DNA of 64,000 nucleotides from an uncultured Clostridia bacterium (GTDB lineage Bacteria > Bacillota > Clostridia > Peptostreptococcales > Anaerovoracaceae). The position numbers and the translations under genes are program-made. A model generated the notes under the pieces. That model made no database searches, was not told the DNA's origin, and worked only from the letters and a program-made list of their open reading frames with translations. Positions within the stretch are counted from its first letter, which is position 1, and each line of letters opens with the position of its first letter. The DNA is taken from positions 15,904 to 79,903 of the forward strand of contig CALCEY010000014.1 of NCBI GenBank assembly GCA_937900415.1, given 5' to 3'. Positions 27,728 to 36,838 of this stretch are shown one piece after another.

Positions 27728-28723
27728 ATGTCATTGACGAAAAACGGAACAGTGAAGCTGGCAGATATTGAAAAAGCATCGAAAAGGCTGGCGCCTTACA
27801 TAAAACGCACGCCGATAATAAGGGCGGAGAAAGTTGACGGTGCAGCGGGCTGCGAAGTGTATTTTAAACCGGAAAATTTACAGAAAACAGGCTCTTTTAA
27901 GCTTAGGGGAGCGACCAACAAAATTTTAAGCTTAAGCGAAGAGGAAAGAGGCAGGGGAATAATCGCTTCGTCTTCGGGAAATCACGGACTTGGAGTTGCC
28001 TGTGCTTCGCAGCTCCTGGGCGTACAGGCGACTCTCGTTCTTCCGGTTAATGCGCCGAAAGTGAAGATTGAAGGAGCCAGGAATATGGGTGCAAATGTAA
28101 TACTTCATGGCTATGATTCCGTTGAAAGATATAAGAGGTTGTATGAAATACAGGCAGAAGAAGGTTATACACTGGTTCATTCATATGATGATATTGATTT
28201 GATAGCAGGACAGGGAACGGTAGGCTATGAAATAGGCGAAGACTTTAAAGACGTCGATACCGTTATAGTTCCTTTAGGCGGCGGCGGACTTCTGGCAGGC
28301 GTAGCAACAGCGTTAAAAGAGATGAAGCCGTCCGTAAGGGTTATAGGAGCAGAGCCGGCCGCTATTCCGAGATACTCAGCGAGCAGGGAAAGGGGAGAAC
28401 CGGTTGAGGTGCCGATGAATGATACAGTAGCCGATGGGCTGATGATAACCAAGACCGGGGGCAACACTTATCCTCTGATTCAGAAATATGTGGATGAAGT
28501 GATTCCTGTGGAGGATGAATTTATACTCAAAGCCATGGAGCATATATATTTTGACGCTAAGCTTGTAGTGGAACCATCAGCTGCCATAGGACTTGCAGCA
28601 ATTCTTTCAGGAAAGATAAAGACGTCGCCGGAAGAAAAGGTCTGCTGTGTTTTGACAGGCGGAAATATAGACAAGGAAAAACTTTTGAAAATATTCAGCA
28701 AAGGAGAAGGGGAGCAATGTTAA
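27728..28723 (+). CDS. Threonine/serine (or hydroxyaspartate) ammonia-lyase
   Basis: PLP fold-type II dehydratase of 331 residues. The Schiff-base lysine is Lys58 in TGSFKLRGA; SSGNHG holds the carboxylate and PLGGGGLLAG the phosphate. It lacks the C-terminal regulatory ACT domain of biosynthetic IlvA, so it is the catabolic type. It should deaminate threonine or serine to 2-oxoacids. The operon context also allows 3-hydroxyaspartate, a substrate of close relatives. The ribosome site AAGGAGG precedes the ATG. Its end overlaps the next gene by 7 bp. Confidence 0.88.
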   Translation: MSLTKNGTVKLADIEKASKRLAPYIKRTPIIRAEKVDGAAGCEVYFKPENLQKTGSFKLRGATNKILSLSEEERGRGIIASSSGNHGLGVACASQLLGVQATLVLPVNAPKVKIEGARNMGANVILHGYDSVERYKRLYEIQAEEGYTLVHSYDDIDLIAGQGTVGYEIGEDFKDVDTVIVPLGGGGLLAGVATALKEMKPSVRVIGAEPAAIPRYSASRERGEPVEVPMNDTVADGLMITKTGGNTYPLIQKYVDEVIPVEDEFILKAMEHIYFDAKLVVEPSAAIGLAAILSGKIKTSPEEKVCCVLTGGNIDKEKLLKIFSKGEGEQC

Positions 28724-29907
28724 GCGTACGAATGAAAAAAATGAAGCCATCCGCTACCGTAGAACTTACGGCAAGGGTAGAGGAACTTAGGAGAAACGGA
28801 GCTCAGATTATATCCTTCAATGTCGGCGAACCTGACTTTGACACTCCCCAAAACATAAGAAATGCAGCCAAAAAAGCTATAGATGATGGTTTTACCAGAT
28901 ATACTGCCGTTCCGGGCATTTTTGAGCTTAGAAACGCTATATGTAATAAATTTAAAAATGACAACGACGTTAGCTACAATGAAGATCAGATAGTGGTTTC
29001 CACGGGCGCTAAACAAGCGCTTACCAACGCTTTGCTTGCCCTTATAAGCGATGGAGATGAAGTTATAATTCCTACTCCTTGCTGGGTGAGCTATATCGAC
29101 ATGGTGACGCTGGCCGGCGGTGTTCCAGTGCTGTTTGAAACGAAAGAATCGGAAGGTTTTCAGCTTAATATAGAAGAGCTTAAGCAAAAAATTACGGAAA
29201 AAACTAAGGCTATAATCATAAACACGCCAAATAATCCTACTGGCGCAACTTATGACTATACAAGACTCAAAGAGCTGGGAGAGCTGGCTGTAGAGAAGGA
29301 TTTCTACATAATTTCCGACGAAGTATATGAAAAACTGGTGTACGACAAGGCGGAGCATATTTGTATTGCTTCAATATCCGATGAAATAAAGGAAAAAACT
29401 GTAGTTGTAAACGGCTTGTCCAAGGCCTATGCCATGACAGGCTGGAGACTGGGATTTTCCGCAGCGCCTAAGGAAATCTCAAGGGCGATGAATACTATTC
29501 AAGGTCATGTGACTTCCGCAGCGAACGCCATAACCCAAAAAGCTGCTCTCGAAGCTCTGACAGGCGATCAGAAAAGTGTGGAATGCATGAGAGTCAGCTT
29601 TGATGAGAGAAGAAAATACATAATCGAAAAGCTGAACAGCATGGAAAACGTAACATGCATGAATTCTACGGGGGCCTTTTATGTAATGCCTAACATGTCG
29701 TATTTTTACGGAAAAACGTACAACGGCACGAAAATAAAGGATTCCTTCGATATATGCAATTATCTGCTTGAAGAGGCCAACATAGCCATAGTACCGGGGG
29801 AAGCCTTTGAGGCGCCGGATAATATAAGAATATCCTATTCAAATTCCATAGAAAACATAATCGAGGGTATGGATAGGATGGAGCAGGCGCTGAAGTCTTT
29901 GAAATAG
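28717..29907 (+). CDS. PLP aminotransferase, class I (aspartate-aminotransferase-like)
   Basis: A 396-residue fold-type I aminotransferase. Key features are FNVGEPDFDTPQNI near the N-terminus, NNPTGATY, SDEVYE with the PLP-pairing Asp, and the Schiff-base Lys236 in LSKAYAMTGWRLGF. The protein groups with the class I gamma aspartate/aromatic aminotransferases. In this operon it could transaminate hydroxylated glutamate or aspartate to a 2-oxoacid for the aldolase downstream; that is inference. Translation is probably coupled to the dehydratase gene by the 7-bp overlap. Confidence 0.92.
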   Translation: MLSVRMKKMKPSATVELTARVEELRRNGAQIISFNVGEPDFDTPQNIRNAAKKAIDDGFTRYTAVPGIFELRNAICNKFKNDNDVSYNEDQIVVSTGAKQALTNALLALISDGDEVIIPTPCWVSYIDMVTLAGGVPVLFETKESEGFQLNIEELKQKITEKTKAIIINTPNNPTGATYDYTRLKELGELAVEKDFYIISDEVYEKLVYDKAEHICIASISDEIKEKTVVVNGLSKAYAMTGWRLGFSAAPKEISRAMNTIQGHVTSAANAITQKAALEALTGDQKSVECMRVSFDERRKYIIEKLNSMENVTCMNSTGAFYVMPNMSYFYGKTYNGTKIKDSFDICNYLLEEANIAIVPGEAFEAPDNIRISYSNSIENIIEGMDRMEQALKSLK

Positions 29908-29993
29908 AAAAAATCGAAGAAGAAAGAAGCTGAAGCAGGTGCAGACAGGGACAATCTTAATTTAAAAATTATATGATTTTAAAAGGAGGAAAA

Positions 29994-30875
29994 ATGTTTA
30001 ACGGAATATACACCCCGATCATAACGCCGTTTTCTGAAGATGAAAAGGTGGATTACGGAAAAATTAGGCATAACTTGGAAAAATGGGGAGCTACGGATTT
30101 AGACGGAATAGTGATTCTCGGTTCCAACGGAGAATTCGTTTATCTTTCTGAAGAAGAAAAGCTGTCAGTTGTTGAATTTGCGATAAAAAACTTCAACCAT
30201 CATAAAAAAACGATAGTAGGAATATCCCACGAATCAACACAAGGAACGATAGAATCGGCAAAGAGAGCCGCAGCTGTCGGAGCAGACGCCGTACTCGTTC
30301 TGCCGCCTCATTATTATAAGGGAGCCATGAAGGAGGACATTCTTTATAAATATTTTTGCGATGTAGCTGATGAAAGTCCTGTTCCCGTAATGCTTTATAA
30401 CATGCCGGGAAATACAGGCATAAACCTGACGTCTGGCCTCATTTCAAGACTTTCCAAGCATAATAACATAGCAGGCGTTAAGGATACGGGAGGTAATATT
30501 GTTCAGATTGCAGAGACTGTCCGCGATACTGCGGAGGATTTTGCCGTGTTCGCCGGAAATACAGGTTATCTCATGCCGGCTCTTGCAGTGGGAGCAAGAG
30601 GTGCGACACTGGCTCTTGCCAATATACTTCCTCAGGAATGCTGCAATCTTGTGAAACTTGTAAAAGAAGGCATGCTTAAAGAAGCGAGAGAGCTTCAGTT
30701 GAAGCTTCTTAAGATAAATTATCTTGTAACCGGAAAATATGGTGTATCCGGATTAAAGGCAGCCATGGATATGCTTGGGTACGAGGGGGGAATACCGAGA
30801 AGGCCTCTCTTGCCTGCAACTCAAGCAGCAGCAGAAGAAATTCACATGGAACTGAAAACGATAGGAGTGCTTTAG
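29994..30875 (+). CDS. DapA-superfamily aldolase, 4-hydroxy-2-oxoglutarate-aldolase-like
   Basis: A 293-residue class I aldolase with Schiff-base Lys163 (GVKDTGG) and Tyr135 (YNMPGNTG). Instead of the GTTGE of dihydrodipicolinate synthase it has GSNGEF at 43-48. With HESTQGT, GADAVLVLPPHYYKG and GLKAAMDMLGYEGG, this resembles the animal 4-hydroxy-2-oxoglutarate aldolase HOGA1 as I recall it. That enzyme splits its substrate to pyruvate and glyoxylate. The context without lysine genes and with an alanine-glyoxylate-type aminotransferase supports a catabolic role. The start at 29994 follows AAGGAGG; an ATG at 29973 is rejected. Confidence 0.82.
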   Translation: MFNGIYTPIITPFSEDEKVDYGKIRHNLEKWGATDLDGIVILGSNGEFVYLSEEEKLSVVEFAIKNFNHHKKTIVGISHESTQGTIESAKRAAAVGADAVLVLPPHYYKGAMKEDILYKYFCDVADESPVPVMLYNMPGNTGINLTSGLISRLSKHNNIAGVKDTGGNIVQIAETVRDTAEDFAVFAGNTGYLMPALAVGARGATLALANILPQECCNLVKLVKEGMLKEARELQLKLLKINYLVTGKYGVSGLKAAMDMLGYEGGIPRRPLLPATQAAAEEIHMELKTIGVL

Positions 30876-30878
30876 AAG

Positions 30879-31913
30879 ATGAGGATAGCAGTATTTGGAT
30901 ACGGCGGAGTAGGTAGGGCTCTCATTCGCCTGATTGAAAGTAAAAGACAATTTTTTGAGAAATACGGATTTGCTATAAAGGTCAGCTATGTGGTTGAATA
31001 TTACGGCGGCATATACGATGCTGATGGTATAGACCTACAGGAGCTTGTGAAGTTTTCTGAGACTGAAAAGGATATAACAAAATTTAGAGGAGGCTCGTCT
31101 GCAATCAATATAGATACGGTTGCGTCGAAAAGGGATGTCGATCTTGCGGTGATAATGACGCCAACTAATAAGGAAACGGGAGAACCCGGACTGGGATTTA
31201 TCAGAAAGCTTTTGAAGGCTGGAATCGACGTAGTTACATCAGACAAAGGCCCTGTTCTGCTTGCCTATGATGAGCTGAAACAATTGGCGGCAGATAACGG
31301 TAAGCAGTTTGGAATCGGTTGCACTACAGGGGGTGCTCTTCCAACGATAAACGGCGGAATGATAGACATGGCCGGGGCCGAGATTACATCTATAGAAGGG
31401 GTTCTTAACGGGACTACAAATTTTATTCTTAAGGATATGGAGGAAAACGGTTGCGGCTATCAGGAGGCATTGCGCAAAGCTCAGGAAGCGGGAATCGCAG
31501 AAACGAATCCTACCCTGGACGTGGAGGGCTATGATACGGCGACTAAGCTTTTGATACTCACCAACGTGCATATGGGAATATCGAAATCCATAGACGATAT
31601 TAAGATAGAGGGAATTACTGCTTTGACTCAGGAAGACATAAAGAAGGCTGCGGAAAAAGGCGAAAAATACCGCCTTATAGGAAGAAGCGCAATAGGAGAG
31701 GACGGCGAAGTGAATATAAGCGTAGCTCCTGAAAGAGTAGACAGCAGCAGCCCGTTTTACGGCGTTGAAGGAAAAAATAAAGCTGTCAGATATATCTCAG
31801 ACGTTTTAGGCGATCTCACCATAATAGGAGGAGCTTCGGGAACGACTCCGGCAGCGGCTTCGATTATGAGAGACATAATAAACATACATAGAGGATATAA
31901 TTTCGTTAAATAA
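30879..31913 (+). CDS. hom: Homoserine dehydrogenase
   Basis: A 344-residue NAD(P)-dependent oxidoreductase. The Rossmann motif FGYGGVGRALI is at the N-terminus. The catalytic domain has GVLNGTTNFIL, then EAGIAETNPTLDVEGYDTATKLLIL with the substrate residues. The C-terminal ACT domain of regulated biosynthetic forms is missing. In a catabolic operon it may oxidise homoserine, or a similar 4-hydroxy amino acid, to the semialdehyde rather than make homoserine. It starts 3 bp after the aldolase stop, and its end overlaps the start of the duplicated segment. Confidence 0.9.
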   Translation: MRIAVFGYGGVGRALIRLIESKRQFFEKYGFAIKVSYVVEYYGGIYDADGIDLQELVKFSETEKDITKFRGGSSAINIDTVASKRDVDLAVIMTPTNKETGEPGLGFIRKLLKAGIDVVTSDKGPVLLAYDELKQLAADNGKQFGIGCTTGGALPTINGGMIDMAGAEITSIEGVLNGTTNFILKDMEENGCGYQEALRKAQEAGIAETNPTLDVEGYDTATKLLILTNVHMGISKSIDDIKIEGITALTQEDIKKAAEKGEKYRLIGRSAIGEDGEVNISVAPERVDSSSPFYGVEGKNKAVRYISDVLGDLTIIGGASGTTPAAASIMRDIINIHRGYNFVK

Positions 31914-33085
31914 GGAGGAGAAGAATGATAAACAGAAAACTCGTCATGATACCGGGACCTTCACCTACCGTAAGAAGCATTCAAGACCAGATGGGAAGAG
32001 ACACCTGCGCTTTCGGAGACCCTGAATTCGTAAAGGACTACAAGGGGCTCACAGAGGATCTTAAGGAGCTGATGGACTGTAGGGGCCAGGCCTTCGTAAT
32101 AGCAGGAACAGGAAGTCTTGCCATGGAGATGGCAATCGCCAACAATACAAAAGAAGGAGACAACGTCCTCGTTATCTCCCACGGCTTTTTCGGAGACAGA
32201 TTCCTTGACGTTACAAAAAGAAAGAAGCTTAACGTAGACGTCATACAAAGTGAATGGGGCAAGATAGTACCTGTAGAAGAAATTGAAAAGAAGCTGTCTG
32301 AGAAACACTACGCAGCAATGACCGTATCCCATGTCGATACGGCAACGGGAGTGCTTGCGCCGATAGAAGAAATCGGAAAGCTGATGTATGAAAAATATCC
32401 TGATACCATCTACATAGTAGACGGAGTAGCGGCCACTGCGGGAGCGAGGTCATACGTAGATAAGATGCACATAGACGTTCTGCTTACGGCTTCCCAGAAA
32501 GCGTTTGGAGTAGCGCCTGGACTTGCACTGGTATTTGCGGGAGAAAAATCGCTGACAAGAAGAAAAAGCCTTGGAGAGACGATACCGGAATACTACGTAG
32601 ACTATGAGAAGTGGATACCGATAATGGACGACCCGTCGAAATACTTTGCAACGCCGGCAGTCAATATGATATGGGCGATGAAAGAAGCTGTAAGCATAAT
32701 TAAGAAAGAAGGGCTTGAGAACAGATTTGTGCGTCATGAAAAGCAGGCGGCGGCAATGAGACATGCTTTGAAGAGCCTGGGCTTTGGTATTTTAGCAGAG
32801 GAAGGACATGAAGCGCCTACGCTGTCCAATGTGCTTTACATGGAGGGAGTAGATGACGCGGAATTCAGAAGAACCGTACAGGAGGAAGGAATCATAGTGG
32901 CGGGAGGCCTTGCAGCATATGCGGGAAAGATGTTCAGGATAGGTCATATGGGCAACGCCGATATGCATGACCTTGTATCGTCGCTGGCGGCGATAGAGAG
33001 AACGCTTTATCGCCTCGGAATGCCGGTAAAGCTTGGTTCCTCCGTAGGGGTTTTCATGGAAGATATGTTGAAGTAGGAGAAAAAA
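31912..33085 (+). repeat. Copy 1 of a 1,174-bp duplicated segment
   Basis: Identical to 46989-48162 (offset 15,077) except at 33043, C here and A at 48120, a silent change in a Ser codon. The segment starts at the ribosome site of the class V aminotransferase gene and ends 9 bp after its stop codon. No insertion-sequence ends or target repeats flank it. Confidence 0.97.
31925..33076 (+). CDS. Class V aminotransferase (alanine-glyoxylate type), copy 1
   Basis: A 383-residue PLP aminotransferase of the serine-pyruvate/alanine-glyoxylate family. It begins MIPGPSPTVRSIQDQM, has GTGSLAMEMA for PLP phosphate, Asp166 in YIVDGVAATAG, and Schiff-base Lys192 in TASQKAFGVAPGL. It typically converts glyoxylate to glycine with alanine or another donor; some relatives prefer aspartate or phosphonates. 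As last gene of the first sigma-54 operon, it could remove glyoxylate made by the HOGA-like aldolase. The encoded protein is identical to that of copy 2 at 47002. Confidence 0.92.
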   Translation: MINRKLVMIPGPSPTVRSIQDQMGRDTCAFGDPEFVKDYKGLTEDLKELMDCRGQAFVIAGTGSLAMEMAIANNTKEGDNVLVISHGFFGDRFLDVTKRKKLNVDVIQSEWGKIVPVEEIEKKLSEKHYAAMTVSHVDTATGVLAPIEEIGKLMYEKYPDTIYIVDGVAATAGARSYVDKMHIDVLLTASQKAFGVAPGLALVFAGEKSLTRRKSLGETIPEYYVDYEKWIPIMDDPSKYFATPAVNMIWAMKEAVSIIKKEGLENRFVRHEKQAAAMRHALKSLGFGILAEEGHEAPTLSNVLYMEGVDDAEFRRTVQEEGIIVAGGLAAYAGKMFRIGHMGNADMHDLVSSLAAIERTLYRLGMPVKLGSSVGVFMEDMLK

Positions 33086-33110
33086 GGATATATCTTATCA
33101 GTTATAAAAA

Positions 33111-33157
33111 GGTAACCGCATGACCGCTGATTAAAGCGGTAATGCGGTTACTTTTTT
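33111..33157 (+). terminator. Terminator of the first sigma-54 operon
   Basis: GTAACCGCAT with ACCGCT (33112-33128) pairs with AGCGGT and ATGCGGTTAC (33135-33151), with single-base bulges, followed by six T. No gene is seen between 33086 and 33612; that stretch holds this terminator, the next sigma-54 promoter and its leader. Confidence 0.85.
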
Positions 33158-33431
33158 GACGTAGATTATATACGTTATACGTATAGACGCAATAATATTA
33201 AAAGCTTTTGCTGAAGAAGCGCATGATGCACGATGAAGAGAGGCATTTGAAAAGTATTAGGAGAACAGCCGGAATTTACATTTCCGATTATTAAGAAAAA
33301 TGAGAAAAATTCCGAAGAATTATGTAAAATAGTGAAGGTTTTCAGCTTCCTGCAAATTCTCAAATCTTTTGAAATTCTATATACGCAACAAAAAATTAAC
33401 GGTAGAATTGTTGGAATTTACGGCTTTATTG

Positions 33432-33493
33432 TGAAAAACTGCTTTATGTGAAATTGAAGAAATAAAAAAGTGAATTTTTGGCATGTCTATTGC
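33432..33493 (+). promoter_or_regulatory. Sigma-54 promoter 2 with candidate enhancer motif
   Basis: TTGGCATGTCTATTGCTC begins at 33478, with GG at 33480-33481 and GC at 33492-33493, ten bases apart. TGGCAT-N5-TTGCT fits the -24/-12 consensus closely. TGAAAAA at 33432-33438 lies 48 bp before the GG, in the position found at the other two sites. A start near 33505 would give a leader of about 108 bases containing the hairpin TCTTCA/TGAAGA (33538-33556). Confidence 0.82.
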
Positions 33494-33612
33494 TCATATA
33501 ATAGGTCAAATGAAACGTTGCCGGTGAATGTGCATAGTCTTCAAGAAATGTGAAGAACTCTTAAGACATGTGGATTTTGCAAGCGACGGAAAACCTAAAA
33601 AGGAGGGTAAGC

Positions 33613-34215
33613 ATGGAAGACAAAGAAAAGACCATTAAAAGTCAGAAGGGAATACAAAAGGACTCATATAAAAAAGAAATTCCTGACTTTAAAATGGACG
33701 ATAAAAAAGATGAAACAGCTGTAATGAAAGATTTTTATACCTTACTTTACGGCTTCCTCGCCCAGAGGGTGATGGATTCTTTTGGCGCCGAAGGAGAACA
33801 GATTGTAAGACGAGCGCTTAGGGATTTCGGAAAGATAAGAGGAGGAAATCTCAGAGACAGACAGCTTCACTATGGGCTGGAACTCAACATGAGGAATCTT
33901 CATACTTATTGCGATTTGCCAGGAGATGATGATCAACCGACGAACAGAGAAATCTTTGAAAAGGATGATTTTTATTCAACTTTGAACGATTGCGATATGT
34001 TTGAACTCTGGAAAAAATACGACCTTTTAGACGCAGGAGTCGTATACTGTGAAGAAATTCACCATGCCATGTGGTCTACATATCATGAGGATACCGTAGT
34101 AGTTCAGGACAAAATAATGACGAGAGGAGACGATATTTGTTCCTTTCGATGCAAAATGCCTAACTACGAAAAAAAGAAGGACGACGTGAATTACAAAAAA
34201 GGTAAAAAGTATTAA
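33613..34215 (+). CDS. L-2-amino-thiazoline-4-carboxylic acid hydrolase family protein
   Basis: A 200-residue soluble protein whose core (about 45-185) has the pattern of the ATC-hydrolase family. It includes GAEGEQIVRRALRDFGKIRG, then AGVVYCEEIHHAMWSTYH, and ends with GDDICSFRCKM. The founding Pseudomonas enzyme opens thiazoline-carboxylate to N-carbamoyl-cysteine; most clostridial members are uncharacterised. The N- and C-termini are unusually lysine-rich. The start at 33613 follows AAGGAGGG; a TTG 45 bp upstream has no ribosome site. It leads the sigma-54-controlled opp operon, which suggests the transporter brings in its substrate. Confidence 0.75.
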   Translation: MEDKEKTIKSQKGIQKDSYKKEIPDFKMDDKKDETAVMKDFYTLLYGFLAQRVMDSFGAEGEQIVRRALRDFGKIRGGNLRDRQLHYGLELNMRNLHTYCDLPGDDDQPTNREIFEKDDFYSTLNDCDMFELWKKYDLLDAGVVYCEEIHHAMWSTYHEDTVVVQDKIMTRGDDICSFRCKMPNYEKKKDDVNYKKGKKY

Positions 34216-34236
34216 GTTGCCGGAAAGGAAATTCAA

Positions 34237-35790
34237 ATGAAAAAGAAAATGTTATCCATTGTCATGGCGGCAGTCTTAGTCATGACAGCAGTGCTTACCG
34301 GATGCGGCGGCGGATCCAGCTCGGAAAACCCGGAAGATCGTACACTGGCGATCAGAACGAGAGGTTCCTTTACGACACTGGATTGGAACGCCAATACAGA
34401 TACTCATTGCCAGCAGCTTTACAACAACATTTATGAAGGATTATACGGCATGGATGAAGCTAAAGGAGATTATTACAAGCTGCTTGCCGAAGATGTCGCT
34501 TTAAGCGACGATAACCTTACTTATACCGTTAAGCTCAGAGAGGGAGTCAAGTTTCAAAACGGAGACGAAATGAAAGCATCTGACGTTGTCTTCAGCTATA
34601 AAAGAGCTATGGAAGGCGCTACCCTTACATATTTGACGGCTCCGATTGAAAGTGTGGAAGCAGTCGATGATTATACTGTAGATATAAACTTGAAATATGC
34701 TTTTTCGCCTATAGCTCATACTTTGTTCAATGTTAAGATTGTAAGCGAAAAAGAAGTTACAGAACAGGGAGAAGCCTTCGGAACAATTCCTAATAAGGCA
34801 GGAACAGGAGCGTATTACGTTTCTGAGTATGATGTATCCTCAGGAGCCAAGCTGGAAGCCTTTGAAGATTACTGGCAAGGCGCGCCGTCCATAAAGCATA
34901 TAGATTACAGATACATTGCAGATCAGTCTGCGGCTGTAGTTGCGTTTGAAAACGGCGAGCTTGATTATTACGATAACGCTTCACTGACCGATTGGGATGC
35001 CCTTAAGAAAGCCGCTGGAGAAGAAAACAGCGCACTTATAAAAGGCAATAACGTAATGTGGATGGGTATAAACTATGCCAGCAATGATGTTTTGGGCAAC
35101 GACCTTGTGAGAGAAGCAATGTTTTATGCCATCAATAAAGAAGACATCAACGTTGCAGTATGCGACAGCCTCGGAAACGTGACTAATCAGTACATGCCGT
35201 CTGAATACGTTCCTACTTCGCCATCTTCAGGGTTTGAAACTTACGATTATGACCCTGATAAGGCAAGAGAATTACTTAAAGAAGCAGGCTATCCTGATGG
35301 TGTAGACGCAGGAACTATTCTGACAGGAGGCGACAGTACCTCTAACAATGTTAAGATGGCTCAGGTGCTCCAGGCTAATCTGGCTGAGGTTGGAATCAAA
35401 GTTGAAGTAAAATCTATGGATATTTCTGTAGTTACAGAAATGTGGCATAATCAGGAATTCGATATATGCGTATTCTCCGATTCAGGAAATTATGATTTCA
35501 ATAACATCAGACAGCAGGTGGACAGTGAATCATACGGAATGTACTGCATCAAATACAAAGACGGTCCTTTTAACTGGCAGAGAATAGAAGAGCTCGTAGA
35601 CTTGGGAGCCGCGGCTGCTGAACAGGAAAAGAGACTGGAATACTATACAGAGCTTTGGCAGATCGTTATGGATACCGCAACAATACTGCCATGTATCAAT
35701 ACTCCTGTAGCCGTCGTATGGTCAGAAGATCTTGATATAGGAGATCCTGTACCTACCTACTATGAATTAAGAAACTTTAAGTGGAAATAA
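34237..35790 (+). CDS. Oligopeptide-type ABC transporter substrate-binding lipoprotein
   Basis: A 517-residue SBP_bac_5 protein (OppA/DppA family), anchored outside the membrane. The signal peptide ends in lipobox LTGC with Cys23. Family features are LRTRGSFTTLDWN-like entry strands, YEGLYG, VKLREGVKFQNGDEMKASDVVFSYKRA and PNKAGTGAYYVSEYD. It captures peptides or peptide-like compounds for OppBCDF. It lies 21 bp after the ATC-hydrolase-like gene. The opp genes form one direction-consistent operon to 39721. Confidence 0.94.
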   Translation: MKKKMLSIVMAAVLVMTAVLTGCGGGSSSENPEDRTLAIRTRGSFTTLDWNANTDTHCQQLYNNIYEGLYGMDEAKGDYYKLLAEDVALSDDNLTYTVKLREGVKFQNGDEMKASDVVFSYKRAMEGATLTYLTAPIESVEAVDDYTVDINLKYAFSPIAHTLFNVKIVSEKEVTEQGEAFGTIPNKAGTGAYYVSEYDVSSGAKLEAFEDYWQGAPSIKHIDYRYIADQSAAVVAFENGELDYYDNASLTDWDALKKAAGEENSALIKGNNVMWMGINYASNDVLGNDLVREAMFYAINKEDINVAVCDSLGNVTNQYMPSEYVPTSPSSGFETYDYDPDKARELLKEAGYPDGVDAGTILTGGDSTSNNVKMAQVLQANLAEVGIKVEVKSMDISVVTEMWHNQEFDICVFSDSGNYDFNNIRQQVDSESYGMYCIKYKDGPFNWQRIEELVDLGAAAAEQEKRLEYYTELWQIVMDTATILPCINTPVAVVWSEDLDIGDPVPTYYELRNFKWK

Positions 35791-35796
35791 AAAAAT

Positions 35797-35875
35797 TCCT
35801 ATCTTCAAAGGGAGAGCCTGATAAAATGCACAGGCAGTTATTTTCCGGCTCTCCTGGAGAATTTCAAGAATAGGA
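35797..35875 (+). other. Intercistronic hairpin between oppA and oppB
   Basis: GGAGAGCC (35811-35818) pairs with GGCTCTCC (35847-35854), without a following T tract. An outer pairing of TCCTAT near 35798 with ATAGGA (35870-35875) would cover part of the oppB ribosome site. Such structures often protect the abundant oppA message and lower permease translation; that is inference here. Confidence 0.55.
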
Positions 35876-35884
35876 GGTTAGATT

Positions 35885-36826
35885 TTGTACAGATATGTAA
35901 TTAAAAGACTTTTATTTTTGATACCTACGGTTCTGGGAGTAACCTTTATTATTTTTCTGGTACTCAGTATGACGCCTGGTGATCCGGGAAGATCCATCCT
36001 TGGAGTATCGGCTCCGCAGGAGGCCGTAGATCAATTAAATGAGGAACTTGGTGTAAACGACCCGTTTCTCGTAAGATATGCGGACTATATCAAGGATATA
36101 GTAGTGGAGCAGGACTTCGGAACGTCATATGTTACAAAACAGCCTGTGTTTGCGGAGGTACTGCCGAGATTTATAGTGACGCTTAAGCTTTCCCTTATAG
36201 GAATGATACTTTCTACGATAATAGGCGTACCGTTGGGCATGCTTGCGGCGGTAAAACAGTATTCCCCATTGGATACAATACCTTCGCTTATATCATTTTT
36301 TCTGGCGGCCATACCGGCTTTTGTTTTGGGAATGGTATTATTATTTGTCTTTTCGCTTAATTTCAACATATTGCCGTCGTACGGACTTGATACGTGGAAA
36401 AGTTATATAATGCCGTCTCTTACGATGGCAATCCCGATAGCGGCTATAAATATAAGATTTACAAAATCTTCAATGCTTGAATCTATCAGGGAAGATTTTA
36501 TAAGGACAGCAAGAGCAAAGGGCGCCAGCGAAAAAGTCGTTATATGGAGACACGCGCTTAAAAATGCTATGCTGCCGGTAATCACCAATATCGGCTTGAA
36601 TCTGGGAGGCCTTATCATGGGTTCTGTTGTGGCGGAGCAGCTTTTCTCAGTTCCTGGTATCGGCCAACTGATAGTAAGCCGTATTCAATACAAGGATGAG
36701 CCGGTGATAATAGCCGGAACGATACTTATAGCCGTTACATTTACAGTAATAATGCTTATCGTTGACCTGATATACGCATATATCGACCCAAGGATCAAAG
36801 CTAAATATGTAAGAGCAAAAGCGTAA
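35885..36826 (+). CDS. Oligopeptide-type ABC transporter permease (OppB/DppB)
   Basis: A 313-residue inner-membrane permease with six helices. It begins YRYVIKRLLFLIPTVLGVTFIIFLVL, typical of OppB/DppB. The EAA-like loop is RTARAKGASEKVVIWRHALKNAMLPV, which contacts the ATPases. The start is TTG at 35885, fixed by AGGAGG at 35873-35878 and by the family N-terminus. It works with OppC as the membrane channel. Confidence 0.94.
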   Translation: MYRYVIKRLLFLIPTVLGVTFIIFLVLSMTPGDPGRSILGVSAPQEAVDQLNEELGVNDPFLVRYADYIKDIVVEQDFGTSYVTKQPVFAEVLPRFIVTLKLSLIGMILSTIIGVPLGMLAAVKQYSPLDTIPSLISFFLAAIPAFVLGMVLLFVFSLNFNILPSYGLDTWKSYIMPSLTMAIPIAAINIRFTKSSMLESIREDFIRTARAKGASEKVVIWRHALKNAMLPVITNIGLNLGGLIMGSVVAEQLFSVPGIGQLIVSRIQYKDEPVIIAGTILIAVTFTVIMLIVDLIYAYIDPRIKAKYVRAKA

Positions 36827-36838
36827 AGGAGGGAGAGA

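Noticed and set aside
29994..30875. Biosynthetic dapA
   Set aside because: The GTTGE motif is replaced by GSNGE and no other lysine-pathway gene except a homoserine dehydrogenase is near; a catabolic aldolase is more likely.
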